Source: Nitrospirae bacterium CG1_02_44_142 (lineage in GTDB: Bacteria > Nitrospirota > Thermodesulfovibrionia > Thermodesulfovibrionales > UBA1546). Taken from it: a stretch of 28,882 nucleotides of DNA. The stretch is from NCBI GenBank assembly GCA_001871685.1, contig MNVK01000089.1, positions 1 through 28,882 of the forward strand. The letters are read 5' to 3'. The stretch's first letter is position 1; each line of letters starts with the position of its first letter. Both the position numbers and the translations under genes were made by a program. The notes under the pieces are model-generated. The model saw nothing but the letters and a program-made list of their open reading frames with translations. It was not told the origin of the DNA and made no database searches. Positions 14,606 through 22,471 of this stretch are shown piece by piece.

Positions 14606-15643
14606 ATGACCATCCGCGAACAGACAGAGGAGATTGAGAAAAAGACCCTTCACCCAAAGGCATGTCTTAGCTCAAACAGCAAAGGCAGGATGAAGCCTGA
14701 AAAAGAAGGCGAGATAAGGACCTGCTTTCAGCGTGATAGGGACAGGATTATCCATTCAAAGGCCTTCAGAAGATTAAAACACAAGACACAGGTATTCCTT
14801 GCGCCTAAAGGCGACCACTACAGGACGCGGCTAACCCATGTTCTTGAAGTTTCACAGATTGCCAGGACTATTTCACGCGCATTGAGATTAAACGAAGATT
14901 TAACAGAGGCGATTGCGCTCGGACACGACCTCGGGCACACGCCGTTCGGACATGCAGGCGAGGCCATACTTAGAGAAATACATCCCGGAGGTTTTGAACA
15001 CTATAAACAGAGCCTGAGAGTAGTGGATTTTCTTGAGCAGAACGGAAAGGGCTTGAATCTCACTTACGAGGTAAGAAACGGCATTGTAAAACATTCAAAA
15101 GGCAAGGGAATAATTATTCCGGAAACAAAGGCAGAGATGGCGGAGACGCTTGAAGGGCAGGTGGTGCGTATCTCGGACACTATCGCCTATGTTAACCACG
15201 ACCTGGACGATGCGATAAGGGCAGGGGTTCTAAAAAGAACCGACATTCCAAAAAAGATTGTCGGCATTCTCGGTGATACACATTCAGGGAGGATAGACAG
15301 AATGGTAAAGGACTGTGTCTATCAATCCCTTGAGACAGGGCTTGAAAGGCTCTCTATGAGTTCTGAGGTGTCATCAGCGACATATATGCTGAGAGATTTT
15401 CTTTATGAGCATGTGTATGAGAGCGATACTACAAAAATAGAGTTCAGGAAGGCAAAAAAAATACTGGGGGATTTATACGAGTATTACCTTGAACATATTG
15501 AAGAGGTCTTTAAGAATATTCCCGCAGAAAAGAAACTGAACAAACACAGGATGGTTTGCGACTTTGTTGCAGGGATGACTGACAGGTTTGCGATGATGAC
15601 TTATGAGAGATTATTCCTGCCGCAGCAGTGGATGGTGGTGTAG
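14606..15643 (+). CDS. dgt: Deoxyguanosinetriphosphate triphosphohydrolase-like HD protein
   Basis: The product is 345 aa, in the size range of type 2 dGTPase-like proteins. FQRDRDRIIHSKAFRRLKHKTQVF is the family's N-terminal signature. HD metal ligands are H78 (TRLTHVLEV), H107-D108 (GHDLGHTPFGH) and D191 (RISDTIAYVNHDLDD). It should hydrolyse dNTPs, with dGTP preferred, to nucleoside and triphosphate. This helps control dNTP pools; related enzymes can also starve phage replication. It is located just after the MntA-HepT pair and before the methyltransferase locus, but orthologues are common housekeeping genes, so a defence role is not assumed. No clear Shine-Dalgarno was seen. Confidence 0.93.
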   Translation: MTIREQTEEIEKKTLHPKACLSSNSKGRMKPEKEGEIRTCFQRDRDRIIHSKAFRRLKHKTQVFLAPKGDHYRTRLTHVLEVSQIARTISRALRLNEDLTEAIALGHDLGHTPFGHAGEAILREIHPGGFEHYKQSLRVVDFLEQNGKGLNLTYEVRNGIVKHSKGKGIIIPETKAEMAETLEGQVVRISDTIAYVNHDLDDAIRAGVLKRTDIPKKIVGILGDTHSGRIDRMVKDCVYQSLETGLERLSMSSEVSSATYMLRDFLYEHVYESDTTKIEFRKAKKILGDLYEYYLEHIEEVFKNIPAEKKLNKHRMVCDFVAGMTDRFAMMTYERLFLPQQWMVV

Positions 15644-15668
15644 GGCTTTTCTTATCCTGCCTTTCTTA

Positions 15669-15696
15669 TTGACCATATCGCCTTGATGCGTATAAA
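15669..15696 (+). promoter_or_regulatory. Candidate sigma-70 promoter for the HhH/methyltransferase genes
   Basis: TTGACC (15669-15674), 16-nt spacer, TATAAA (15691-15696), 31 nt before the ATG at 15728. A good match in the right place to start the unit containing the HhH protein and the methyltransferase fusion. Confidence 0.55.
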
Positions 15697-15727
15697 ATTA
15701 TGCCATGCGTTTAAATAAGAGGTTTCT

Positions 15728-16279
15728 ATGAAAACATGGGAACATCCGGGCGGAAAGCTTATAGAACTCGGACCTCAAAGCTTAAATCAAGACGAGCTTT
15801 TCTCTATACTTATAAGCACAGGATATAAAGGAAGGACAGCACAGGATATCTCAAAAGCTCTGTTTGATAATTATTTCGGTATATACGGACTTTGGGGCAA
15901 AACTTTTGAAGAGCTTTCTCGGATTAAGGGACTGAAGAACGGCAAGATTAAGAGAATCGCAGCGCCTTACGAGATATGCAAACGTATCATTAAGGAAAAC
16001 AACTGGAATCTTCCGGCAGTCAAAAAAGTCAAAATTGGACTTCCTGACTATTCTGACAACAAGCTCCTTGCCGTTTTGATTGTCAGCGGATACAGAGATA
16101 AAACTCCGCAAGCCCTTGCTAAAGAACTGCTCAAAAAGTATACTTCTTTAAGCGGAATGATGGGCGTTAAACTTTCAGATATGGCAAGGATTAGAGGACT
16201 GGGCGATGTGAAGATAGTTAGAATAGCTGCTGCATATGAAATAGTTCTAAGGATGGTGAAACTTCTTGAAGCGGAATAG
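15728..16279 (+). CDS. Tandem RadC-N-like helix-hairpin-helix protein (no MPN domain)
   Basis: The product is 183 aa built from two similar units, about 17-88 and 105-178. Each has L-(S/L)-x-x-(E/K)L-x-x-(I/V)LI-(S/V)-(T/S)GY, a helix ending in (F/K)-x-(S/G), then a helix-hairpin-helix (LSRIKGLKNGKIKRIAA and MARIRGLGDVKIVRIAA) and YEI. This is the pattern of the RadC/UPF0758 N-terminal domain. The C-terminal JAB/MPN metalloprotease-like domain of RadC, with HxHPSG-type motif, is absent. HhH units bind DNA backbone non-specifically, so a DNA-binding role is likely. Its 3' end overlaps the methyltransferase gene by 14 nt, implying joint function. Confidence 0.75.
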   Translation: MKTWEHPGGKLIELGPQSLNQDELFSILISTGYKGRTAQDISKALFDNYFGIYGLWGKTFEELSRIKGLKNGKIKRIAAPYEICKRIIKENNWNLPAVKKVKIGLPDYSDNKLLAVLIVSGYRDKTPQALAKELLKKYTSLSGMMGVKLSDMARIRGLGDVKIVRIAAAYEIVLRMVKLLEAE

Positions 16280-18800
16280 ATTAAAGTCAGACAGGGGTGT
16301 AAAATCAAGTTCATCCGATAAATCACATATAGAGCATCTCAATCGTCAAATCCCGCCGTTAGCTCACACTTCCATGTATCTATGGCACAAATACTGGTCA
16401 CGAAAAACGTGGAATGTAGTTGGAGAATTTATAAAGGCATACTGCCCTGAAGATGGAATAATTTTTGACCCATTTGCAGGAAGCGGGATTACTGCGATGG
16501 AGGCATTAAAAAATGGACGGCGAGCTATTGTCTGTGACCTTAACCCTATCGCAACAGAGATTATCCGTTTAACAATAAAACCTGTTGATCAAATTGAATT
16601 ACACGAGGCATTTGAACGTGTTAGGAAAAAAGTTAAAAGCAAGATTGAAAACCTCTATCTGACAAAGTGCAGGAATTGTGGTAAAGAGATTATTTCCGGT
16701 TGTGCCATATGGAAAGAAGATAAATGCATAGAGATTCGTTACCAGTCCTGCCCTAATTGTGAGGACAGGCAGGAGAAGGATTGTAAATTAACAAAGTTTG
16801 ATAAAGACCTGCTTGAAAAAAACGAAACTAAGAAAATTAAGGAGTGGTATCCCAAAAATAAGTTTTACTATCCTGATGGTAGGCCATTTGTTAAAAAAGA
16901 AAAATATGATTCAGTTGACGAGCTTTTCACAAAGCGCAACCTTCAGGCACTCGCATGGCTAATGGAGGCTATAGAAGAAGAATCAAATAAAAACTTGAAA
17001 GATTTCTTGCAAATAGGATTTTCGTCTATGAGTCATTTGTGTACAAAGATGATGCCCGTCAGACCAACGCGGCCCTTCAGTTCTGTCTGGAATGAGCATA
17101 GTTACTGGTCTGCAAGTGAATTCATGGAGTTGAATGTTTGGGATAGATTTGAGAGTGCAATCAATGGACATCAAGGTCTTATGAAAGCTAAGGCTGAATC
17201 TAATAAGCTTTTCAAGGATATAAAAATAGGGTCTTCATTTGAACAGGTTATTTCCGGCAAAGCAGATGTTTTCATCTATAATGGCTCATGTCTTGACCTA
17301 ATGAAGAAAATGCCGGAGCGAGTTGTTGACTATATTTTTACTGACCCGCCCTATGATGCCTCAATTCAATATGGAGAATTATCATACATGTGGGTTTCAT
17401 GGCTGAAAATGAACGGTGATTATCTTAAAGGCATAGTAGCGGATGAGATTATCAGGAATGAGCGGCAGCATAAAGATTTTAATGTTTATCATTCTTTGCT
17501 TTCATCAAGCTTTCAGGGCATGTTTAAGGTCTTAAAGTCTGACAGGTATCTTACACTGACATTCCATAACCCAACATTCAAAGTTCGTAATGCAACGATA
17601 CGGGCAGGTGTCTTTTCAGGGTTTGAATTACAAAAGATACACCATCAGGAACTTGCACGGCCATCTGCAAAGTCATTACTCCAGCCTTTTGGTTCTGCAC
17701 AGGGTGATTTCTATCTGAGATTTAATAAGCCGTCATCAAAATCTAAAGTGTCTCATCCTGAAGAGATAGATGAGGCGAGATTTGAAAACATTGTTATTGA
17801 TACAACCGTTGCTCTTCTTGCAGAAAGGGCAGAGCCTACTCCATATACAATCATCATAAACTACATTGACCCTGTCCTTGCAAAGCAAGGCTTTTTTTCG
17901 AGCCTCCATACCGGTCTTGATATCAATACAGTTTTAAAAAATCATCTTGAAAAAGAATTTGTGCTTCTGCCTACAAAAATTGGCGGGGCAGAGGGTAAAT
18001 TGTGGTGGTTTAAAGACACTTCAATTGTTCGGCGATTAAATGAGATTCCTTTGACTGAAAGAGTGGAGCAGACTGTTTACAGAAAGCTGCATCAAAAAGG
18101 CAAGGTCACTTTTACAGAGATATGGGATGCTGTCAGCACAGAGTTTCCCAATTCATTAACTTCTGATAGCACAAGCATTATGGATGCCCTAAAAATATAT
18201 GCACGACAGGTTTCCGGCGGGTTTTGGATGCTTAAACCTGAAATCCAGCAGCGAGTGAATGAGCATAGCGAGATGATAGCCATGCTGGCATTAATAGGGA
18301 AAAAGCAGGGGTTTGACATCTGGGTCGGTAAAAGAGAGCAATATGAGAAAGACCAGAGCATTATTTCTCAGGGAAAGAAATTATCCGAGTATATGACCTT
18401 AAAACGCTTTAAAGTTGATAATGCTGAAAATCAGGATGTTGTTGAGAATATTGACTTGCTATGGATAAAAGGCAATAAGGTCGCTGCTGTGTTTGAGGTA
18501 GAGTCAACAACGAGTATGATGAGCGCGATAATGAGAGGCTCAAATGTGGATGCCTCGGTTGATAAATTTATGGTATTGCCTGAAGAACGCGAAGCCCAAC
18601 TACATAATAAAATGACCTCTCCTTTATTCAGGGAGCATTTTGAGACTGAGAACTGGAACATTATTTATTTTGATGCTCTCCGTGCTGCCTATATAAAAGA
18701 AAAAACAAATTTGGATATTAACTCAATTGTAAATCTCAAGAGAGATACAGCAGGGGTCTCTGCGCGAGAGGCGAAGAAGAAACAGGAACGATTATTCTGA
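16266..18800 (+). CDS. DNA methyltransferase fused to a restriction-nuclease-like C-terminal domain
   Basis: The product is 844 aa; TTG start inside the previous gene (14-nt overlap), since the next in-frame Met (37) cuts into conserved sequence. Residues 25-60 precede SAM motif I FDPFAGSGIT (67-76) and CDLNP. A four-cysteine zinc-finger-like insert follows (C135, C138, C162, C165). Catalytic motif IV is DYIFTDPPYD (355-364), pointing to an amino-methyltransferase (N6-adenine or N4-cytosine). After about 580 come a winged-helix-like stretch and a region with HSEMIAMLALIGKK, then IDLLWIKG (D730) and AVFEVESTTS (E744, E746). That resembles the PD-(D/E)XK-type nuclease core of some restriction enzymes, with E in place of the usual K. 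A single-chain restriction-modification enzyme is inferred. Confidence 0.8.
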   Translation: MKRNRLKSDRGVKSSSSDKSHIEHLNRQIPPLAHTSMYLWHKYWSRKTWNVVGEFIKAYCPEDGIIFDPFAGSGITAMEALKNGRRAIVCDLNPIATEIIRLTIKPVDQIELHEAFERVRKKVKSKIENLYLTKCRNCGKEIISGCAIWKEDKCIEIRYQSCPNCEDRQEKDCKLTKFDKDLLEKNETKKIKEWYPKNKFYYPDGRPFVKKEKYDSVDELFTKRNLQALAWLMEAIEEESNKNLKDFLQIGFSSMSHLCTKMMPVRPTRPFSSVWNEHSYWSASEFMELNVWDRFESAINGHQGLMKAKAESNKLFKDIKIGSSFEQVISGKADVFIYNGSCLDLMKKMPERVVDYIFTDPPYDASIQYGELSYMWVSWLKMNGDYLKGIVADEIIRNERQHKDFNVYHSLLSSSFQGMFKVLKSDRYLTLTFHNPTFKVRNATIRAGVFSGFELQKIHHQELARPSAKSLLQPFGSAQGDFYLRFNKPSSKSKVSHPEEIDEARFENIVIDTTVALLAERAEPTPYTIIINYIDPVLAKQGFFSSLHTGLDINTVLKNHLEKEFVLLPTKIGGAEGKLWWFKDTSIVRRLNEIPLTERVEQTVYRKLHQKGKVTFTEIWDAVSTEFPNSLTSDSTSIMDALKIYARQVSGGFWMLKPEIQQRVNEHSEMIAMLALIGKKQGFDIWVGKREQYEKDQSIISQGKKLSEYMTLKRFKVDNAENQDVVENIDLLWIKGNKVAAVFEVESTTSMMSAIMRGSNVDASVDKFMVLPEEREAQLHNKMTSPLFREHFETENWNIIYFDALRAAYIKEKTNLDINSIVNLKRDTAGVSAREAKKKQERLF

Positions 18801-18848
18801 AAATATAATAGGCTGGATTAAAAAATGAATTCTAAGCTCTCGGAATAA

Positions 18849-19034
18849 ATGGGGGACACATCCCTATTATCAGTCATGAAGAAGCGCAGCCTGAAAAATT
18901 ATGACGGAAAAAATAAATATGGCTTTTCGCCTCGGCGAATCGACGAGTCGATAAAATCACTTGAATCGCAAAATATAGAATTCAAACCTGCCCGAGGCAG
19001 AGTTGAATATTTCAAGAAAAATGGAGACAATTAA
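18849..19034 (+). CDS. Hypothetical small protein upstream of the DUF1016 gene
   Basis: The product is 61 aa, or 52 if started at the ATG at 18876. It is basic and hydrophilic (FSPRRIDESIKSLES, FKPARGRVEYFKK), with no recognisable domain, signal or membrane helix. Its stop directly abuts the ATG of the DUF1016 gene. The first ATG lies in gggggacacatccct, a motif I associate with repeat-rich spacers, and neither start has a good ribosome site. It may be a small regulator of its neighbour or a gene remnant. Confidence 0.45.
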   Translation: MGDTSLLSVMKKRSLKNYDGKNKYGFSPRRIDESIKSLESQNIEFKPARGRVEYFKKNGDN

Positions 19035-20054
19035 ATGTCATCAGTAGTAACTGCCGAATACAAGACATTTCTAAAAGAGATAAAAGAGCGAATATATAAA
19101 GCTCAATATGACGCTCTCAAGGCTGTAAACAAAGAGCTTATAAATCTGTATTGGGACATAGGCAGATCAATAGTTACAAAGCAGGAAAAGCTTAGCTGGG
19201 GCAAGGCAGTCGTGGAGACACTTGCAAAAGACCTGCAAAAAGAGTTTCCGGGGATGCAGGGATTTTCAAGCGCAAATCTCTGGAGAATGCGAAATTTCTA
19301 TCTCACATACAATCCTAATGAAAAACTCGCACCAATGGTGCGAGAAATTAGCTGGACGAAGAATGTCATTATCATGGAGCGTTGCAAAGACGACATCCGG
19401 CGCGAGTTTTATCTCAAGATAACAAAAAGATTCGGATGGACAAAAGATGTTCTGACAAATCAGCTTGAAGCCGGCGCATTTGAACGGTATATGGCGAATC
19501 AAACGAGCTTTGACAAAACCGTTCTGGAAAAATATCGTCATCAGGCAAAGCTGGCGGTTAAGGATGAATACTCATTTGACTTTTTGGAACTCGGAGAAGA
19601 GCATTCCGAAAAAGAGCTTGAACTGGCGCTCCTTGAAAATGTGAGAAAATTCCTGATAGAGATGGGCGGCTATTTTGCTTTTGTGGGCAATCAATATCGG
19701 CTGGAGATAGACGGGCAAGAGTTTTTTATTGACTTGCTGTTGTACCATCGGCAACTGCGTTGCCTCATTGCAATAGAGTTGAAAGTCGGAGCGTTTAAGC
19801 CTGAATATGCCGGGAAAATGCAGTTTTATCTCTCCGCCCTGAATGATATGGCGAAGCTTCCCGATGAGAATCCCTCCATCGGAATTATATTATGCAAAGA
19901 CAAAAGCCGGACAATCGTTGAGTATGCGCTGAAGGACACGAAAAAGCCGATAGGCATATCTACTTATAAGTTGACGGAAAGGCTGCCTCGTGAACTAAAA
20001 AAATATCTGCCATCTCCAGAAGAGATTATAGAAAGGATGAAGTATTTGAAATGA
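19035..20054 (+). CDS. DUF1016 / YhcG-family PD-(D/E)XK nuclease
   Basis: The product is 339 aa, full-length for the family. The N-terminal DUF1016 helical domain (about 8-160) has LINLYWDIGRSI, SWGKAVVETLAKDLQ and GFSSANLWRMRNFYL. The C-terminal nuclease domain (about 175-335) carries EFFIDLLLYHRQLRCLIAIELK with catalytic D233, E248 and K250, then YAGKMQFYLSALN. YhcG-type proteins are widely found beside restriction-modification and other defence genes, and a nuclease function is expected from the motif; physiological targets are poorly known. Its position about 230 nt after the methyltransferase fusion supports a defence-type cluster. The N-terminus is intact. Confidence 0.93.
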   Translation: MSSVVTAEYKTFLKEIKERIYKAQYDALKAVNKELINLYWDIGRSIVTKQEKLSWGKAVVETLAKDLQKEFPGMQGFSSANLWRMRNFYLTYNPNEKLAPMVREISWTKNVIIMERCKDDIRREFYLKITKRFGWTKDVLTNQLEAGAFERYMANQTSFDKTVLEKYRHQAKLAVKDEYSFDFLELGEEHSEKELELALLENVRKFLIEMGGYFAFVGNQYRLEIDGQEFFIDLLLYHRQLRCLIAIELKVGAFKPEYAGKMQFYLSALNDMAKLPDENPSIGIILCKDKSRTIVEYALKDTKKPIGISTYKLTERLPRELKKYLPSPEEIIERMKYLK

Positions 20055-20213
20055 GCGGAAAAATAAGGGACATGGTCAGGGGACTTTTTACCGCAAAGGT
20101 GTTGGTATTATGGCAGCAAAGGACGGGCAGTCTATTATGTACTTGTATAATGGTTGGCGATTAGAAAGGTACACAGACTGCCGGTTTGATAAACGACATA
20201 GTTCCGATCAGTC
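20055..20213. other. Intergenic stretch with possible gene debris
   Basis: No convincing gene lies here. A 43-codon plus-strand frame (20110-20241) starting MAAKDGQSIMYLYNGWRLER looks protein-like but runs into the end of hemA on the other strand and has no ribosome site. It may be the end of a lost gene. No terminator hairpin was found between the convergent genes. Confidence 0.4.
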
Positions 20214-21482
20214 TTACTCTCCCTTCTCATCCAAGCCGTAAAGTTTTCTGATTGCTGCTATGAGGATGTCTCTGTCTTCCGAGTCTTCTTTTAATGCCGT
20301 GGTTGGCGGGTGGATGAGTTTGTTAATAATTGCGGACGCCATGTATTCAACGGCGTCTCTTTCTTTTTCACCGAGGGCAGGCAGTTTGTTAAGAAGTTTT
20401 TCAATCTCCTCTTTTTTAACAGCATCAGCCCTTTCGCGCAGGGCCACGATAGTTGGAACAGAATCAAGCGATATCAGCCATTTCTGAAAGGTTTCTATCT
20501 CCTCTGCTATTATTACTTCGGCATTTTCTGCTTCTTTCTGTCTTCCCTGTACATTTGTATCAACAACGCCCTGCAGGTCGTCAACATCATAAAGGTACAC
20601 ATTGTCTATGTTATTTATCTCAGGGTCTATATTCCTCGGAACAGATATGTCAATGATAAATACAGGTTTCTGCCTTCTCTCTTTCATGACCTTCTGCATC
20701 TGCTCTTTCATGAGCACGTATTTTGATGCGCCGGTTGAACATATCACAATATCCGTATGGACCATCTCATGCATAAAATCCTCAAATCTTACAGCCCTGC
20801 CGTTGAATTCTTTTGCAAGTTCGCAGCCTGTTTCATAGGTTCTGTTTGCTACAATGACGTCTCTGACCCCGCTATTGGCGAGGTGCCGCGCGGCCAGTTC
20901 TGCCATGTCTCCTGCGCCGAGGAGCATGAATGATTTTGATGAAAGGTCTGTAAATATTTTTTTTGCAAGCTCAACTGCGGCAAAGCTTATTGACACCGCA
21001 TTTTCGGCAATCTTTGTCTCTGTGCGTATCCGCTTGGCTACGGAGATTGTCTTTTTCATGAGTTTATTGAGGAGAATTCCCGTGGCCTTTTTTCGGAGAG
21101 AAAATTCAAAGGCGTCTTTTATCTGCCCGAGTATCTGGGGTTCGCCGACAATCATTGAGTCAAGGCTTGCAGCAACCCTGAAGATATGCCTGACGGCATT
21201 TATACCTTCGTATGCGTAAAGCGTTGTTTCGAGCGCGCTCCTGTCAATTCCGTGAAACTCCGAGATGAAATTCTTTATTGATTCGTGCGCGGCTGCGGCG
21301 CTGCTTACAACAGTATAGATTTCAACCCTGTTGCAGGTTGAGAGAATAACAGCCTCTTTTACATCGGGAAGGGTTTTAATCCTCCGGAGGCCTTCCTCAA
21401 GTTTCTGCCCGTTAAAGGTAAGTCTTTCCCTGATGTCTACATCAGCAGTTTTATGATTTAGTCCTACAACAAGAATATTCAT
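20214..21482 (-). CDS. hemA: Glutamyl-tRNA reductase
   Basis: The product is 422 aa, normal length. It reduces glutamyl-tRNA(Glu) to glutamate-1-semialdehyde with NADPH, the first committed step of C5-pathway tetrapyrrole synthesis. MNILVVGLNHKTADVDIRE is the family start; nucleophile C50 is in LSTCNRVEIY; GEPQILGQIKDAF follows; the NADPH-binding segment is SKSFMLLGAGDMAELAARHL; and the dimerisation helices are C-terminal. The start overlaps the stop of the CcsA/HemX-like gene (ATGA), so the two are coupled. Later heme genes (hemC, hemB) are not on the left, where a convergent gene ends. Confidence 0.97.
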   Translation of the reverse strand: MNILVVGLNHKTADVDIRERLTFNGQKLEEGLRRIKTLPDVKEAVILSTCNRVEIYTVVSSAAAAHESIKNFISEFHGIDRSALETTLYAYEGINAVRHIFRVAASLDSMIVGEPQILGQIKDAFEFSLRKKATGILLNKLMKKTISVAKRIRTETKIAENAVSISFAAVELAKKIFTDLSSKSFMLLGAGDMAELAARHLANSGVRDVIVANRTYETGCELAKEFNGRAVRFEDFMHEMVHTDIVICSTGASKYVLMKEQMQKVMKERRQKPVFIIDISVPRNIDPEINNIDNVYLYDVDDLQGVVDTNVQGRQKEAENAEVIIAEEIETFQKWLISLDSVPTIVALRERADAVKKEEIEKLLNKLPALGEKERDAVEYMASAIINKLIHPPTTALKEDSEDRDILIAAIRKLYGLDEKGE

Positions 21483-22294
21483 AGAAAAACATGAAGACCC
21501 TTTCCGAGTAATTTAATCCCGAAGAATGCGATAAGGATTGTAAGAAACCCGATAATAGACAGTATCGCTGCCCTTTTCCCGCGCCAGCCCGCTAAAAGCC
21601 GCGTGTGCAGAACTACGGCGTATGTAAGCCAGGTGATAATGGCCCATACCACACGGAAATCTCCTTTCAGATAGCTTCCCCAGGCGCTCTGCGCCCAGAG
21701 CGCTCCTGTTATGATTGCAAGCGTAAGCAGAGGGAAGCCGATTGTTATCAGCCTGTAATTTATCTCGTCCAGGATTTGAAGGCTCGGCAGCCTCTGAAAC
21801 AGCCCGCTGGGGTGTTTTGATTTTACATAACGCTCCTGAATCAGATACATGATTCCTATGCCTGCTGCCATTGCGAATGCCGCATTGCCTATGAATGCAA
21901 GGAGCGTATGGATGCTGAGCCAGTAGCTCTGGAGTTCGGGGCTTAAAGGCTTAATCTCTCTTGGCAGCATTGCGGATGAGAGCATCAGGACAAAGACAAG
22001 AGGCATGATGAATGAACCGAGCAGCCCAATATTGTATCTGAATTCCAGGATAAGGAATAAAAGCACTATACACCACGAAAAAAATGACGTTGCCTCATGC
22101 GGATTTACTACCGGCATGCGGCCTGCATCAGCATAACGCAGGACGATGCTTACAGTGTGCAGAATAAAACCAACCGCAACAAAGAGCAGCATTACCTTTG
22201 TCGTTGTCTTTGAACTCCTGAAGAGTTCTACAACGCTGATGATTGCCGCGGTAAAATAAAATGTCAGGGCAAGTTCAAAAAAGAGTGTAGTCAT
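21479..22294 (-). CDS. CcsA/HemX-like cytochrome c assembly membrane protein
   Basis: The product is 271 aa with about eight transmembrane helices. Start at 22294 is preferred to 22303 because its ATG overlaps the preceding stop (TGATG). Features of the CcsA/ResC/HemX group are NPHEATSFFSW, LSIHTLLAFIGNAAFAMAAG, the WAQSAWGSYL segment on the heme-handling face, and a conserved LHTRL near the end. CcsA proteins export heme and help ligate it to apocytochrome c; the HemX branch next to hemA may instead modulate glutamyl-tRNA reductase. The 4-nt overlap with hemA favours HemX naming, the tryptophan-rich segment favours a CcsA role. Confidence 0.88.
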   Translation of the reverse strand: MTTLFFELALTFYFTAAIISVVELFRSSKTTTKVMLLFVAVGFILHTVSIVLRYADAGRMPVVNPHEATSFFSWCIVLLFLILEFRYNIGLLGSFIMPLVFVLMLSSAMLPREIKPLSPELQSYWLSIHTLLAFIGNAAFAMAAGIGIMYLIQERYVKSKHPSGLFQRLPSLQILDEINYRLITIGFPLLTLAIITGALWAQSAWGSYLKGDFRVVWAIITWLTYAVVLHTRLLAGWRGKRAAILSIIGFLTILIAFFGIKLLGKGLHVFL

Positions 22295-22464
22295 CAGAAA
22301 CAACCAAGCTGGCAGTTAGTGATTTTTATCTTGAGCCTGTCAGCGGCCTCGCCGACAATTTTATAGGACACCCCGGCCTCCTCGGCAATTTTCCTTGCAG
22401 CGCTGCATGAAAGCCTGCCTTTGACGGCCTTTCTTTTAATTGTTTCTTCTATCCTGTTTTTCAT
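22294..22464 (-). CDS. 56-aa helix-turn-helix-like small protein ending NCQLGCF
   Basis: A short gene found by hand translation: ATG at 22464, stop at 22294-22296 overlapping the next start as TGATG. The protein begins MKNRIEETIKRKAVKGRLSC, continues SAARKIAEEAGVSYKIVG, and ends with EAADRLKIKITNCQLGCF. The middle reads like a small winged or plain helix-turn-helix, and the C-terminal NCQLGCF carries two cysteines that could bind metal. I recall similar short proteins with this tail in anaerobes near molybdenum-cofactor genes, which fits the MobB-like gene 7 nt upstream, but no function is known to me. Spacing on both sides shows it is part of the operon. Confidence 0.8.
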   Translation of the reverse strand: MKNRIEETIKRKAVKGRLSCSAARKIAEEAGVSYKIVGEAADRLKIKITNCQLGCF

Positions 22465-22471
22465 TCGTCTC

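Noticed and set aside
14606..15643. dGTPase as a member of the defence locus
   Set aside because: dGTPases can act against phage, but this one is a standard full-length enzyme with its own spacing and separated by a promoter from the HhH gene; a housekeeping role is as likely.
18840..20083. gggggacacatccct and agggacatggtcagggg flanking the small ORF/DUF1016 pair as transposon ends
   Set aside because: Similarity between the two ends is weak, no inverted repeat or target duplication could be aligned, and no transposase is present.
20110..20241. 43-aa frame starting MAAKDGQSIMYLYNG
   Set aside because: Protein-like at its start, but no ribosome site and it reads into antisense hemA; noted only as possible debris.
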